The notes: generated by a model from the letters alone, not told the origin. A stretch of 21,849 bases of DNA from Chthoniobacterales bacterium (GCA_025980625.1 JAICXG010000015.1:1-21849), one strand, 5' to 3'; numbered from the stretch's first letter, positions 7,414-14,965 are shown. A program made the numbers and translations.

Positions 7414-9141
7414 TCAGCGAGTTCGCGTCATTTCGGCCGCGAGTTGCGCCAGGGTCTTTTCGAGTTCCCGCACGCGATCGAGCAGAGGATCGTAGCGTCT
7501 CCGCTCCGCCGCGCAAAACGCCCGCAACGGCTGAAAAACCGAGCCAATCTCGGTGTAGAAAAGCGCGATTCCGTGGCGCAACTGCTGGTCGATCGCCGCA
7601 ACCAACTCCTCGCGTTTCGCTCCCATCTGGCGATGATATTCAGAAAGGATTTTCCGCCGGCGCCCAAAAGCCACCAGACTGCCGATCACCGCCGCTGAGG
7701 CCGCCACGATCCCGGTGACGTCTGCGACCGCGGCACTGCTAAGCGCAGCAATGATGGCCGCGATGCCACCCGCAGCGGCGACGCCGGCCGGCAGACGCAG
7801 CCATGTCGTCGTCTCGCGGAACATCCGCTCGAGCTGCGCTTCCATGTCGCGGCCCGCGATTCGCTCGACCAGCGTCAGCTCAATGCCTTGAAGCAACTCG
7901 CGCCTATGTCGCGCGAAATCGGGAATCGTCTGGCCGAACGTCAGGCGCGAGTCGCCCTTGAACTGGCTCTCGATTGTGTCGAGCAATTGCGGCCAGAGGC
8001 TGCGTAAGTCGGTTTCGAGCAACTGCAGCGCGTTCTCCACCTGCGGCTGAATCAGCTCGCGCATCTTCTGTTCGAGATCGGTCTGGAATTTCTCCTGCCA
8101 TTCGGCTTTGCCGAAAACCAGGCGCCAAGTGCGCCAAAAAGAGAGATTGCGCTCGAGCAGCTCCTTGCCCTCATCTTCGCAGCGACGGCACGCCTGCTCG
8201 ATCCCGCGCAGAAAACCATCGACTTGTCGCAACGTTTGCTCCTTGCGTTCCGCGATGATCATTTCGAGGCGGCGCAGCTGCTCCTCATCGCGCAGGATGG
8301 TGTCGAGAATGTTGCGCACCCGCCGGGCGCTGTCGGAGAGAATCACGCTTGCGGTCTGGCAGACGCTGATGAGCTTGGGCAAACCGTGTCCCGATTTGTC
8401 GACCATCTGGCTGATGTGCTGTTCGAAGGCGGAAAAATTGCTCTCCTGCCAGAGCCGTTCTTTGTCTGCGCCGGAGGTGCGGGCGAGAAAGGCTTTGCGC
8501 GCCGAGACGGCGAAGATCGGCGGAGCAAACCCGAGCTTCTGCGTCGCGGTCTCGCGCAGGTGTTGGATGATCACTTCCACTTCGCTCTCCTCGCGCAGGT
8601 CGGCCTGTTGAAGAACGAAAACGATGTTTTTGAGCCAGCGTTTGTTGACGAAGCGGAGGAGATCCCAGGCCGACCCGCCCCACGGGTTTACGACGGAAAA
8701 GACAAATAGGACAAGGTCGGCGCGCGGAATGAAATTTTCCGTGATTGTCTGGTGCTCGACTACCATCGTGTTAGTGCCGGGGGTATCGACGATGTTGAAA
8801 TCCTGGAGAAACTTGATCGACTGATAGCGCTCCGTGATTTGGCTGGAGACGTCGACGGTTTGCTCGCGGGCGCCGTACTTGAAAATGTAAATGCGATCAG
8901 TTGCGGGCAGGACGTCCACCTTGCAAAACTCCTGACCGAAAAGCGCGTTTAGGAGGGTGGATTTTCCGGCTTTAACCTCGCCCACGACAACAAAGAGGAG
9001 CGGCTCGCGGATGTCCTTGAGCATGTTCTGGAGCGTGTCGAGCATCTCCGGCTCGCGCTGAATATCGGCCGCGAGCTTCAGCAGTGCGCCTATCGCGCTC
9101 TCAGTGCGATTGCGAAACTGCAGATAGAGATCGGCAATCAT
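7414..9141 (-). CDS. Bacterial dynamin-like GTPase
   Basis: 575 residues, ATG at 9141. The GTPase domain shows G1 GEVKAGKST at 54-62, a G2 threonine in ATDRIYIF (T81) and G3 DTPGTN at 119-124. The G4 position reads QQAD (178-181) rather than the usual NKxD or TKxD. A long helical region follows, then a hydrophobic segment near residues 455-500 that resembles the paddle/membrane insertion region of dynamin-like proteins (GVAAAGGIAAIIAALSSAAV). A charged helix ends the protein (LRAFCAAERRRYDPLLDRVR). Such proteins bind and remodel membranes; the bacterial role here is unknown. Only one dynamin gene is visible, whereas several bacteria carry them in pairs. It converges with the upstream secreted-protein gene across 26 bp and has no copy of the repeated octamer. 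Confidence 0.88.
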   Translation of the reverse strand: MIADLYLQFRNRTESAIGALLKLAADIQREPEMLDTLQNMLKDIREPLLFVVVGEVKAGKSTLLNALFGQEFCKVDVLPATDRIYIFKYGAREQTVDVSSQITERYQSIKFLQDFNIVDTPGTNTMVVEHQTITENFIPRADLVLFVFSVVNPWGGSAWDLLRFVNKRWLKNIVFVLQQADLREESEVEVIIQHLRETATQKLGFAPPIFAVSARKAFLARTSGADKERLWQESNFSAFEQHISQMVDKSGHGLPKLISVCQTASVILSDSARRVRNILDTILRDEEQLRRLEMIIAERKEQTLRQVDGFLRGIEQACRRCEDEGKELLERNLSFWRTWRLVFGKAEWQEKFQTDLEQKMRELIQPQVENALQLLETDLRSLWPQLLDTIESQFKGDSRLTFGQTIPDFARHRRELLQGIELTLVERIAGRDMEAQLERMFRETTTWLRLPAGVAAAGGIAAIIAALSSAAVADVTGIVAASAAVIGSLVAFGRRRKILSEYHRQMGAKREELVAAIDQQLRHGIALFYTEIGSVFQPLRAFCAAERRRYDPLLDRVRELEKTLAQLAAEMTRTR

Positions 9142-9147
9142 GCCCGG

Positions 9148-9166
9148 TCGTTAGGGGGTCGTTAGG
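9148..9166. repeat. Two direct TCGTTAGG copies at a gene end
   Basis: Exact octamers at 9148-9155 and 9159-9166 stand in the same orientation, 11 bp apart. They encode the last residues (LTTP) and the TAA stop of the deacetylase gene on the - strand. Confidence 0.9.
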
Positions 9167-9999
9167 CCAGCGCCGGCAGAAGGCGCCGGTGAGGGGCTGG
9201 GCGTAGCGGCCCCGGGGGAGGAGAGAGGCGTCGGCCCTTCCGAGCCCAACTGCTGTTTCGGCGGCATCGGTGTGCCCATCGCGATTAACTCCGAGACCGT
9301 GACGAACTTGAACCCCTTCGCCTGGAGCTCATCGAACGTTTCGGGCATGGCCTTGATCGTCCCCGGGTGGATATCGTGCGAGAGAATGATCGAGCCGGGG
9401 CGCGTCTCCTTCACGATCCGGCTCGTGATCACACTTGGTCCGGGCCGTTTCCAATCGAGCGGGTCGACATCCCAAAGGATAATGCGATAGCCAAATTCCT
9501 GGTTAATCCAGCGCTTCTGGCGCAGGGTGATCGAGCCGTAGGGCGGGCGCAGCAGGACCGGCCGGCCACCCAGCGCCGCTCTGATCGCGTCATCGGTTTT
9601 CTGCAATTCGCTCCGCACTTTGGCGTCGGACATTTTCGCAAAAGCCGGATGCGACCAACTGTGGTTCCCGATCTCGTGCCCCTCGCGTACGGCACGCTGC
9701 AGGATCTCGGGATGGGCAATGGCATTCTCGCCGACGACGAAGAAGGTCGCGTGAATGTGATGAGCGGCGAGGATGTCGAGCAGTTCGGGAGTAAGTTTTG
9801 CACTCGGTCCATCGTCGAAAGTCATCGCGATGTAAGGACCGTCGACGTGGACGGCGCTGTAGCTGATGGGGGCGGAGGGAGACGGACTCGCGGGGGCGGG
9901 CGGCGCGGGCGTTTGCGCGCTTAACGCGGCGCGGAGGAAGAGGAAAAAAGAACCGGCCTGCGCGAGCCGGCGCGTGCGGACGAAAGCGGATGATTTCAC
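9151..9999 (-). CDS. Secreted polysaccharide deacetylase (NodB/CE4 family)
   Basis: 282 residues from a GTG at 9999. An N-terminal hydrophobic segment (about 12-28) looks like a signal peptide, followed by a Pro/Ala/Ser-rich linker. The CE4 motifs follow in order: TFDDGP at 60-65 (metal-binding Asp), HSWSHP at 113-118 (the metal His pair), RPPYG at 151-155, DVDPLDW at 177-183 and LSHDIH at 206-211. This predicts a metal-dependent enzyme removing N- or O-acetyl groups from peptidoglycan or another polysaccharide outside the membrane. The C-terminus is again Pro/Ser/Gly-rich, probably disordered. The stop lies nine bases before the dynamin-gene start on the same strand, so the two may be co-transcribed. 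Two tandem octamers cover its last codons and supply the TAA stop. Confidence 0.93.
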   Translation of the reverse strand: MKSSAFVRTRRLAQAGSFFLFLRAALSAQTPAPPAPASPSPSAPISYSAVHVDGPYIAMTFDDGPSAKLTPELLDILAAHHIHATFFVVGENAIAHPEILQRAVREGHEIGNHSWSHPAFAKMSDAKVRSELQKTDDAIRAALGGRPVLLRPPYGSITLRQKRWINQEFGYRIILWDVDPLDWKRPGPSVITSRIVKETRPGSIILSHDIHPGTIKAMPETFDELQAKGFKFVTVSELIAMGTPMPPKQQLGSEGPTPLSSPGAATPSPSPAPSAGAGLTTP

Positions 10000-10099
10000 A
10001 AGATGGCTTGGTCGCAGTACCTAGCAGAGCGCGCACTCTACGCAAGGAGCCGCAGCTTGCTCGGTCGGGCAGCCGAAAAAGACAGGCTTCTCGAATATC

Positions 10100-10116
10100 T
10101 TGGCAGTGATCCTGCT
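10100..10116 (+). promoter_or_regulatory. Possible sigma-54 type promoter before the hybrid kinase
   Basis: TTGGCA at 10100-10105 and TGCT at 10113-10116 place GG and GC exactly ten bases apart, the -24/-12 spacing of sigma-54 promoters; matches to the extended consensus are good but not complete. It lies about 90 bp before the kinase start. GG-N10-GC is common by chance in GC-rich DNA, and no sigma-54 activator binding site was identified. Confidence 0.25.
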
Positions 10117-10126
10117 CATAAAAGAT

Positions 10127-10155
10127 GCCGGAGCGCGCAGCCTTCGGACTCCGGC
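10127..10155 (+). other. Hairpin in the leader of the hybrid kinase gene
   Basis: Inverted repeat GCCGGAG (10127-10133) and CTCCGGC (10149-10155) with a 15-base loop, about 50 bp before the kinase ATG. No U-run follows, so an intrinsic terminator is unlikely. The rest of the 205-bp gap between the divergent deacetylase and kinase genes shows no gene, tRNA or recognisable riboswitch. Confidence 0.35.
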
Positions 10156-10204
10156 CGGCGAGGCGGTTCAAACGGCATAACATAGAAAGGCTTCTCCTGA
10201 AGAA

Positions 10205-12097
10205 ATGAAGATTCTGCTCGTCGAGGATCACCCCGACAGCCGGCATAATTTGTCCCGGCTCATCGAGCGGCGCGGCCACGAAGTCGTCGCCCGGGCCAGC
10301 GCCGAGGAAGCCGAAGACGAATTAGCGAGGGAGAAATTCCCATTTCTCATTCTCGATTGGATGCTGCCGGGTAAGAGCGGCGTCGATCTCTGCCGGGACC
10401 TGCGGGCGCAGCCGAATGGGGACGAAATGTACATCCTGCTCGTCACGGCCCGGGCCGATGGCGAAGACTTGGAACAGGCGCTGGCCGCCGGCGCTAATGA
10501 TTACCTGACCAAGCCACTCGACGCTCGCCGACTCAACGTCCGGCTCTCTGTCGCCGAGCGGCACATTCGCGAATTGCAGGAACGCAACCAGAGCCGGGTC
10601 GCGCTCCAGGAATCGGCCCGGCGCATGTCGGATATTCTGGAAAAAACGAGCGACGGCTTCTTTGCCGTCGATCCGAACTGGAACTTCACGTATCTCAACG
10701 CCGAGGCCGAGCACATGCTCGGCACGAAACGCGAGGCGCTCCTCGCGCAAAATCTCTGGGGAAAATTTCCCGATCTCACCGGCACGATTTTCGAGGAGAA
10801 CTATCGCAGGGTGATGGACGACCAGGTGGCGATTGAATTCGAAGCGCTCGATGGCGCCAAGAAATCGTGGTTCGAGGTCCACTCCTATCCGAGCGGCGGC
10901 GGCATCTCGGTTTTTTTCCGCGACATCAGCGAGCGCAAACGGGCCGAAGAGGAACGTCTGACGACGAGCAAACTCGAGTCGTTAGGCACACTGGCCGGCG
11001 GCATCGCGCATGACCTGAACAACATTCTTACCGTCATCTCCGGCAACATCGGCCTCGCGCAGCTCGAAGCGCCGGGGAACAGCGGCAATCTTCTTTCCTA
11101 TCTCGGTCGGGCCGGCCAGGCCGCCCAACATGCCGCCCGCCTTTCCAATCAGTTGCTCACCTTTTCCAAGGGCGGCGCGCCGCGGAAGAAAGTGGCCTCG
11201 GTCGCCAAGCTGTTGCAGGATGCGGCGGAGTTTTCGCTTTACGGCTCCAATTTGCGCGCCGCGATCGAAATCGAGGATCACCTCGGCAAAGCGGAAATTG
11301 ACATCGGGCAAGTCGAACAGGTGATCAATGCCCTGATGCTTAACGCGCGCGAGGCGATGCCGAATGGCGGGTGCGTGGATGTTTGCGCCGAGAATATCCA
11401 ACTCACCGCGAGCAGCGCCCTGCCATTACCCGCCGGGCGCTATATCAAGGTTGCCATCACCGACCACGGCCCGGGCGTTCCGCCTGACCTGGTCGGGAGG
11501 ATCTTTGATCCCTATTTCACGACCAAAACGTCCTCGAGCGGGCTGGGCCTTGCCATCAGCTACTCGATCATCCGCAAGCACGGCGGCTTTCTCCATCTGG
11601 AAAAGAATTCGCCCGCGGGTGCGGCTTTCGCGTTTTATCTCCCGGCGGCGATCGGCAAAGTGGTTACCGACCCACTTCAGCCTAACGACCATTCATTCAC
11701 GAGCAACGAGCCGCGTATTCTCTTGATGGACGACGAGTCGGCCATCCGCGAGCTGACTTCCGAACTCCTCGCCAGCATGGGCTACGAAGTAACCGCGGTG
11801 CCGGACGGATCGGAAGCAGTCCGCATCTATCAGCGCGCACTACGCAAAGGCGAGCATTTCTGCGCCGTGATTCTCGACGCGACCGTGCGCGGCGGGCTCG
11901 GTGGCGTGGAGACGATCGAGCGCCTCCGTCACATCGACCCAGCGGTGAACGCGATCATCTGCAGCGGTTACTCTGATGAAGCGGCTCTCTCGGAATTTCT
12001 CACCTATGGTTTTCGCGGCGCGCTCCCCAAGCCGTTTACGCGCCGGGAACTGGCCGATGCCTTGGACAAAGCCCTGACCGAGGCGAAGGCGACCTGA
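10205..12097 (+). CDS. Hybrid sensor histidine kinase (REC-PAS-HisKA-HATPase-REC)
   Basis: 630-residue soluble signalling protein with no membrane segment. Order: receiver domain 1-120 with phosphoacceptor D51 (LILDWMLPG) and K103 (YLTKPLD); a PAS domain at about 138-245; a dimerisation/phosphoacceptor H-box GGIAHDLNNI with H269; an ATPase domain with N-box asparagine N380 (LMLNAREAMPNGG), G1 box DHGPGVP near 420 and G2 box GLGLAIS near 446; and a C-terminal receiver with D558 (VILDATVRGG) and LPKPF. A receiver at both ends suggests it is itself controlled by another kinase and passes phosphate on through the C-terminal domain. A weak GAAG precedes the ATG. No DNA-binding output domain is present, and the partner is not evident. 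Two octamers lie in the gene (10979, 11681); the first encodes SLG just before the H-box. Confidence 0.93.
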   Translation: MKILLVEDHPDSRHNLSRLIERRGHEVVARASAEEAEDELAREKFPFLILDWMLPGKSGVDLCRDLRAQPNGDEMYILLVTARADGEDLEQALAAGANDYLTKPLDARRLNVRLSVAERHIRELQERNQSRVALQESARRMSDILEKTSDGFFAVDPNWNFTYLNAEAEHMLGTKREALLAQNLWGKFPDLTGTIFEENYRRVMDDQVAIEFEALDGAKKSWFEVHSYPSGGGISVFFRDISERKRAEEERLTTSKLESLGTLAGGIAHDLNNILTVISGNIGLAQLEAPGNSGNLLSYLGRAGQAAQHAARLSNQLLTFSKGGAPRKKVASVAKLLQDAAEFSLYGSNLRAAIEIEDHLGKAEIDIGQVEQVINALMLNAREAMPNGGCVDVCAENIQLTASSALPLPAGRYIKVAITDHGPGVPPDLVGRIFDPYFTTKTSSSGLGLAISYSIIRKHGGFLHLEKNSPAGAAFAFYLPAAIGKVVTDPLQPNDHSFTSNEPRILLMDDESAIRELTSELLASMGYEVTAVPDGSEAVRIYQRALRKGEHFCAVILDATVRGGLGGVETIERLRHIDPAVNAIICSGYSDEAALSEFLTYGFRGALPKPFTRRELADALDKALTEAKAT

Positions 12098-12111
12098 GCA
12101 GCGTTCACCGT

Positions 12112-12152
12112 TCGTTAGGCAAAACGACGGCAGCTTCGCTCGTTAGGCGAAG
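12112..12152 (+). terminator. Hairpin between convergent genes containing the repeated octamer
   Basis: The 58-bp gap between the convergent kinase and thioredoxin genes holds two octamers in the same orientation (12112-12119 and 12140-12147). The second forms part of a hairpin: CTTCGC at 12134-12139, loop TCGTTAG, GCGAAG at 12147-12152. The first can form a weaker five-base stem (TCGTT/AACGA). No long T-run follows on either strand, so termination is inferred mainly from position. Confidence 0.5.
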
Positions 12153-12155
12153 AAG

Positions 12156-12602
12156 TCAGCTCTGGGGCAGCCTTTTCAGCTCGTCGATGAAAGCGGTTGC
12201 CCCGCCGGGCACATAACCCAGCTCGCCCACCTGTTTGCCCTCGCCGTTCAGGACCACAATTGTCGGGAAGCCCTGGACGCCGAACCGTTCCGCCAGTTCC
12301 TGGTTCTGCCGACGCACTTCCTTGCTCAACGGCTTGGCGCGCGGGAAATCGGCCATGACGAGCACGAGGTGGTCGCGGGCATAGCTCTCAAACTCGGGTT
12401 TGGAAAAAACGTCCCGATGCAACCGCAGACACCAGGGACACCAGTCGGAGCCGGTGAAATTAATCAGGAGCAGCTTGTGACTGGTTTTCGCGTCCTGCTG
12501 CGCCTTTTGGAAATCGGTGAGCCAATTGAGCTCGGCCCGCGCCGGGGCGACGACAAGCAGAGCACAGAGGAAAGCGAGCAGAGTGAGGCGAGAGATTTTC
12601 AC
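12156..12602 (-). CDS. Secreted thioredoxin-like protein
   Basis: 148 residues from a GTG at 12602, chosen because it starts directly at a Sec signal peptide (KISRLTLLAFLCALLVVAPA, cleavage after ARA near residue 23). A longer reading to an ATG at 12710 would add 36 residues unlike any leader and would run through a strong hairpin. The mature protein has a thioredoxin fold with a WCPWC redox motif (Cys 55 and 58) after FTGSD and the cis-proline region GFPTIVVL. Such exported thioredoxins reduce or isomerise disulfides, or serve cytochrome assembly, in the cell envelope; the partner is unknown. It converges with the hybrid kinase and lies downstream of the SWIB gene on the same strand, with a 178-bp gap between them. 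Confidence 0.85.
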   Translation of the reverse strand: MKISRLTLLAFLCALLVVAPARAELNWLTDFQKAQQDAKTSHKLLLINFTGSDWCPWCLRLHRDVFSKPEFESYARDHLVLVMADFPRAKPLSKEVRRQNQELAERFGVQGFPTIVVLNGEGKQVGELGYVPGGATAFIDELKRLPQS

Positions 12603-12692
12603 TCGAAAGTTTCGCCGAGACCGGTGCCCGGCGCAAGGCTGAGGCGAGCGAGAAGAAAAAACGTGGCTGAACCGGCATTGGTACAGCCGCGC

Positions 12693-12721
12693 GCCCGCGA
12701 ACAGTGCCACTGCTCGCGGGC
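12693..12721. promoter_or_regulatory. 29-bp near-perfect palindrome upstream of the thioredoxin gene
   Basis: GCCCGCGA (12693-12700) pairs with TCGCGGGC (12714-12721), and inside it CAGT (12702-12705) pairs with ACTG (12709-12712), leaving one A/C mismatch and a GCC loop centred at 12707. It lies about 91 bp upstream of the thioredoxin start on the - strand and 60 bp after the SWIB stop. No T-run follows on the - strand, so a protein-binding operator or a structured terminator for the SWIB message are both possible. Confidence 0.45.
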
Positions 12722-12780
12722 GAGCAAAATTAACCCTCGATCCAGCCGTGTGGCCGGACGAATTCGTTAGGCCGAAGCGC

Positions 12781-13068
12781 TTACCTCAGGTGGCCCGAGA
12801 CGAGTTTGGTCATCTCGAACATGCTGACCTGGCTTTTGCCGTTGAAGACCGGGCGCAGATTTTCATCGGCGTTGATCTGCGTCCGCTTCTTCTTGTCCTG
12901 CAAGCCGTTCTTCTTGATGTAATCCCAGAGCTTCTTCGTCAGCTCCGACCGTGGCAACGGCTTGGAACCAACGACTGCGCCGAGCTTGTCATCCGGTTGC
13001 ACCGGCTTCATGAAGGCGGCGTTCGGCTTCCGTTTCGAGGGCGTTTTTTTGGCTGTGGTTTTGGGCAT
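12781..13068 (-). CDS. SWIB/MDM2-domain protein
   Basis: 95 residues from an ATG at 13068. A lysine-rich N-terminus (about 1-18, KTTAKKTPSKRKPN) precedes a SWIB fold from about residue 20: PDDKLGAVVGSKPLPRSELT, then KLWDYIKKNGLQDKKKRT and the end motif MFEMTKLVSGHL. In eukaryotes this fold belongs to SWI/SNF chromatin complexes and MDM2; small stand-alone bacterial versions are known in Chlamydiae and other phyla, sometimes fused to topoisomerase. The basic tail suggests nucleic-acid binding, but the bacterial function is not established. It lies 49 bp after the SpoIIE-type phosphatase gene on the same strand and may be co-transcribed with it. No octamer lies in the gene; the nearest (12764-12771) is ten bases past its stop. 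Confidence 0.9.
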   Translation of the reverse strand: MPKTTAKKTPSKRKPNAAFMKPVQPDDKLGAVVGSKPLPRSELTKKLWDYIKKNGLQDKKKRTQINADENLRPVFNGKSQVSMFEMTKLVSGHLR

Positions 13069-13117
13069 AGACGCTGATTAATCGTTGGGCCGCAGGAGAG
13101 CAATACTAATTTTCACC

Positions 13118-14293
13118 TCAGGAAAACTTTTTCGCCGGGCTCCGTCGCACGACCAGCGCCGCCAGATCGTCGCTCCGTGGCTCCGATTCGTTAGGCAGGA
13201 TTCGCCGGACAACGCGCTCGAGCAACTCTTGCGCGTTGCCGTCTCCGTCCACCAGCAGCGCCTGCACCCGTTCCGGCGTCCAGCGTTCCTTTTTCCGCTT
13301 CGAAAAAACATAGAGCCCGTCGGTGTGAAGAAAAAATCCGTCGCCTGGCCCCAACTCGATCGCAGTTTCGACAAAGCGCCGCGACTCGGCCAAGCCTAAC
13401 GGTGGCGCCACCGATTTGATTAATTCTCCCGCTCTCCCCTCGCGCAAGACAATCAGGGGCGGATGCCCCGCCCCAATCACACTCGCCTTTCCACTCTCCG
13501 GATCAAGCGCCACGCACATTGCGGTCATGAAGGAACGCGCACCAAAAATCGCGCGGAAATCATTGTTCACCGCTTCCATGATTTGCGAGGGCTGCGCGTG
13601 TTCGGCGCTACCGTGGTGAAAGAGCAGCTTCGCCAAAGTCGTCAGCAACGCCGCCGCCGCGCCGTGACCGGTGGCGTCTGCGATCCAGAAAAGAGTGCGC
13701 CCATCGTTCAGGCGCAACCAGCCGTAAATGTCCCCGCCTACCTGGATCACGGGCCGATAAACCGACGCGACGTCCCAGCCGGGTAACGCCGGCGGCTTTT
13801 GCGGGATCAGGGATTGCTGGGTCAAACGCGCCGCTGCCAAATCCCGTTCCAGGTTTTCCCGCCACGCTTCGAGTTCGGCATTTTGCTGCTGCAACTGGCG
13901 GCGCAATGATTGGAGTCGCAGTTGCGTCTCGATCCGCGCCCGCAGGATCTCGAGGTTGATCGGTTTCGTCACAAAATCGTCTGCTCCCGCTTCCAGGCAG
14001 CGAACCTCACTTTCCTCGCCAGCGTCCCCGGTGAGCACGATCACCGGCAGTTGCGCGCTGGCCGGATCCTTGTCTGCCCGTAACCGCGCGAGCAGCTCCG
14101 CGCCGTCCAACTCCGGCATATGGAAATCGAGCAGCAGGAGCGAGGGAACTTCCTGCCGCAACATTGCCAGCGCCTCGACTCCGCTTGCGCTTTCCCGGCA
14201 TCTGTAGCCGCTCTCGGCCAGAGCGCGCGCCAGCATTCGCCGGCTGCTCCGGTCGTCATCCACCACCAGGATTGTCTCCGTGCTTTCTCCCAT
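13118..14293 (-). CDS. Response regulator with SpoIIE/RsbU-type PP2C phosphatase domain
   Basis: 391 residues from the ATG at 14293 (MGESTETILVVDDD), where receiver domains usually begin and a purine-rich AAAAGAG abuts it; a GTG at 14392 would add 33 residues. Receiver: D56 (LLLDFHMPELDG), K110 (FVTKPIN). A coiled-coil linker (about 124-160) leads to a PP2C-type serine phosphatase with GGD at 186-188, DATGHGAAAAL from 206, GAGHPPL, a TDGLYV motif and a final RSDDLAALVV. The usual GGDxYD reads GGDIYG here, but the first Asp is kept. Such proteins dephosphorylate anti-anti-sigma factors and so tune alternative sigma factors; none is in the window. An octamer at 13188 encodes PNE. Its upstream neighbour is divergent (lipoprotein at 14445). 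Confidence 0.93.
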   Translation of the reverse strand: MGESTETILVVDDDRSSRRMLARALAESGYRCRESASGVEALAMLRQEVPSLLLLDFHMPELDGAELLARLRADKDPASAQLPVIVLTGDAGEESEVRCLEAGADDFVTKPINLEILRARIETQLRLQSLRRQLQQQNAELEAWRENLERDLAAARLTQQSLIPQKPPALPGWDVASVYRPVIQVGGDIYGWLRLNDGRTLFWIADATGHGAAAALLTTLAKLLFHHGSAEHAQPSQIMEAVNNDFRAIFGARSFMTAMCVALDPESGKASVIGAGHPPLIVLREGRAGELIKSVAPPLGLAESRRFVETAIELGPGDGFFLHTDGLYVFSKRKKERWTPERVQALLVDGDGNAQELLERVVRRILPNESEPRSDDLAALVVRRSPAKKFS

Positions 14294-14444
14294 CTCTTTT
14301 CGATTCGCAAGCAACGACGCCTGAATTTGTATTTTTATCTGCTGAAGCCGTCTGTCGTCCTTGGCAGACGCGAATTTATTCTTTGTCACCACCGAGCGAA
14401 TGCTTTAGAAATCGGGCTTACGCTCCAAAACCGCAGCAAGCTTT
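14294..14444. other. Divergent intergenic region
   Basis: 151 bp separate the starts of the phosphatase (-) and lipoprotein (+) genes, so promoters for both must lie here or run through it. AT-rich stretches occur around 14325-14345 and 14370-14385, but I see no convincing -35/-10 pair. Confidence 0.4.
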
Positions 14445-14831
14445 ATGAAAACTTTGATCTCGCTCGCGCTTTTCACGGCGCTCTTCGTTGCAGCCTGTTC
14501 CGAGCCGGAGCCGCCGCCGCCTCGTCGTGCCGCATATCACCCTGCGCAGGCCGAGTACCCGCCAGTCCAACAGCCTTTCCCACAAGTCACTCCCAGCCCA
14601 ACGCCGCCGCCGGATTATAACGTGCAACCATCACCTTCGCCGGAGACGGCCGCGGCCGGCGCGGTCAAGCAGACGAAAGGCGACATCCCTTACGGTATCC
14701 CGGTGCCAAACAAACCGGGCTTCGTCACCAGCCCGTACGCGCCTGACCAGGGCTATGTCGACGTCCGCGGATTTCCGCCGGGAACCGAAGTGCGCGATCC
14801 CTACACGAACAAGATCTTCCTTGTCCCCTAA
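14445..14831 (+). CDS. Small proline-rich lipoprotein
   Basis: 128 residues. The N-terminus is a lipoprotein signal: MKTLISLALFTALFVAAC with lipobox VAAC and Cys18, so the mature protein should be lipid-anchored in the envelope. The middle is Pro/Gln/Ser-rich (EPPPPRR, QPFPQVTPSPTPPPDYN), probably extended. The C-terminal 50 residues (from GDIPYGIPVPNKPGFVTSPY) look structured and end in DPYTNKIFLVP. I do not recognise a family; similar short lipoproteins with a C-terminal PYGxPVPxKPG-type segment are usually left as hypothetical. The TAA stop lies inside an octamer copy (14827-14834). A 134-bp gap separates it from aroA, so co-transcription is uncertain. Confidence 0.75.
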   Translation: MKTLISLALFTALFVAACSEPEPPPPRRAAYHPAQAEYPPVQQPFPQVTPSPTPPPDYNVQPSPSPETAAAGAVKQTKGDIPYGIPVPNKPGFVTSPYAPDQGYVDVRGFPPGTEVRDPYTNKIFLVP

Positions 14832-14965
14832 CGAGTCGATCTTGTCCGTCCGTTCATCGCAAAAGACCTCCGGCCTCCGAGTTGCGCGCGCATGCTGGAC
14901 ATTTGCTTCCAGCTTGGGATTCTTCTCGCCTGACCGGAAGGTCGGTCTGCGACGCCTTTAAATTC

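Noticed and set aside
10160..10185. GGTTCAAAC resembling a tRNA T-loop.
   Set aside because: The flanking bases do not pair into a T-stem and no acceptor, D or anticodon arms can be built around it.
14882..14965. Upstream TTG start for aroA.
   Set aside because: The added 28 residues are unlike any AroA, and the family motif lies normally close to the ATG at 14966.
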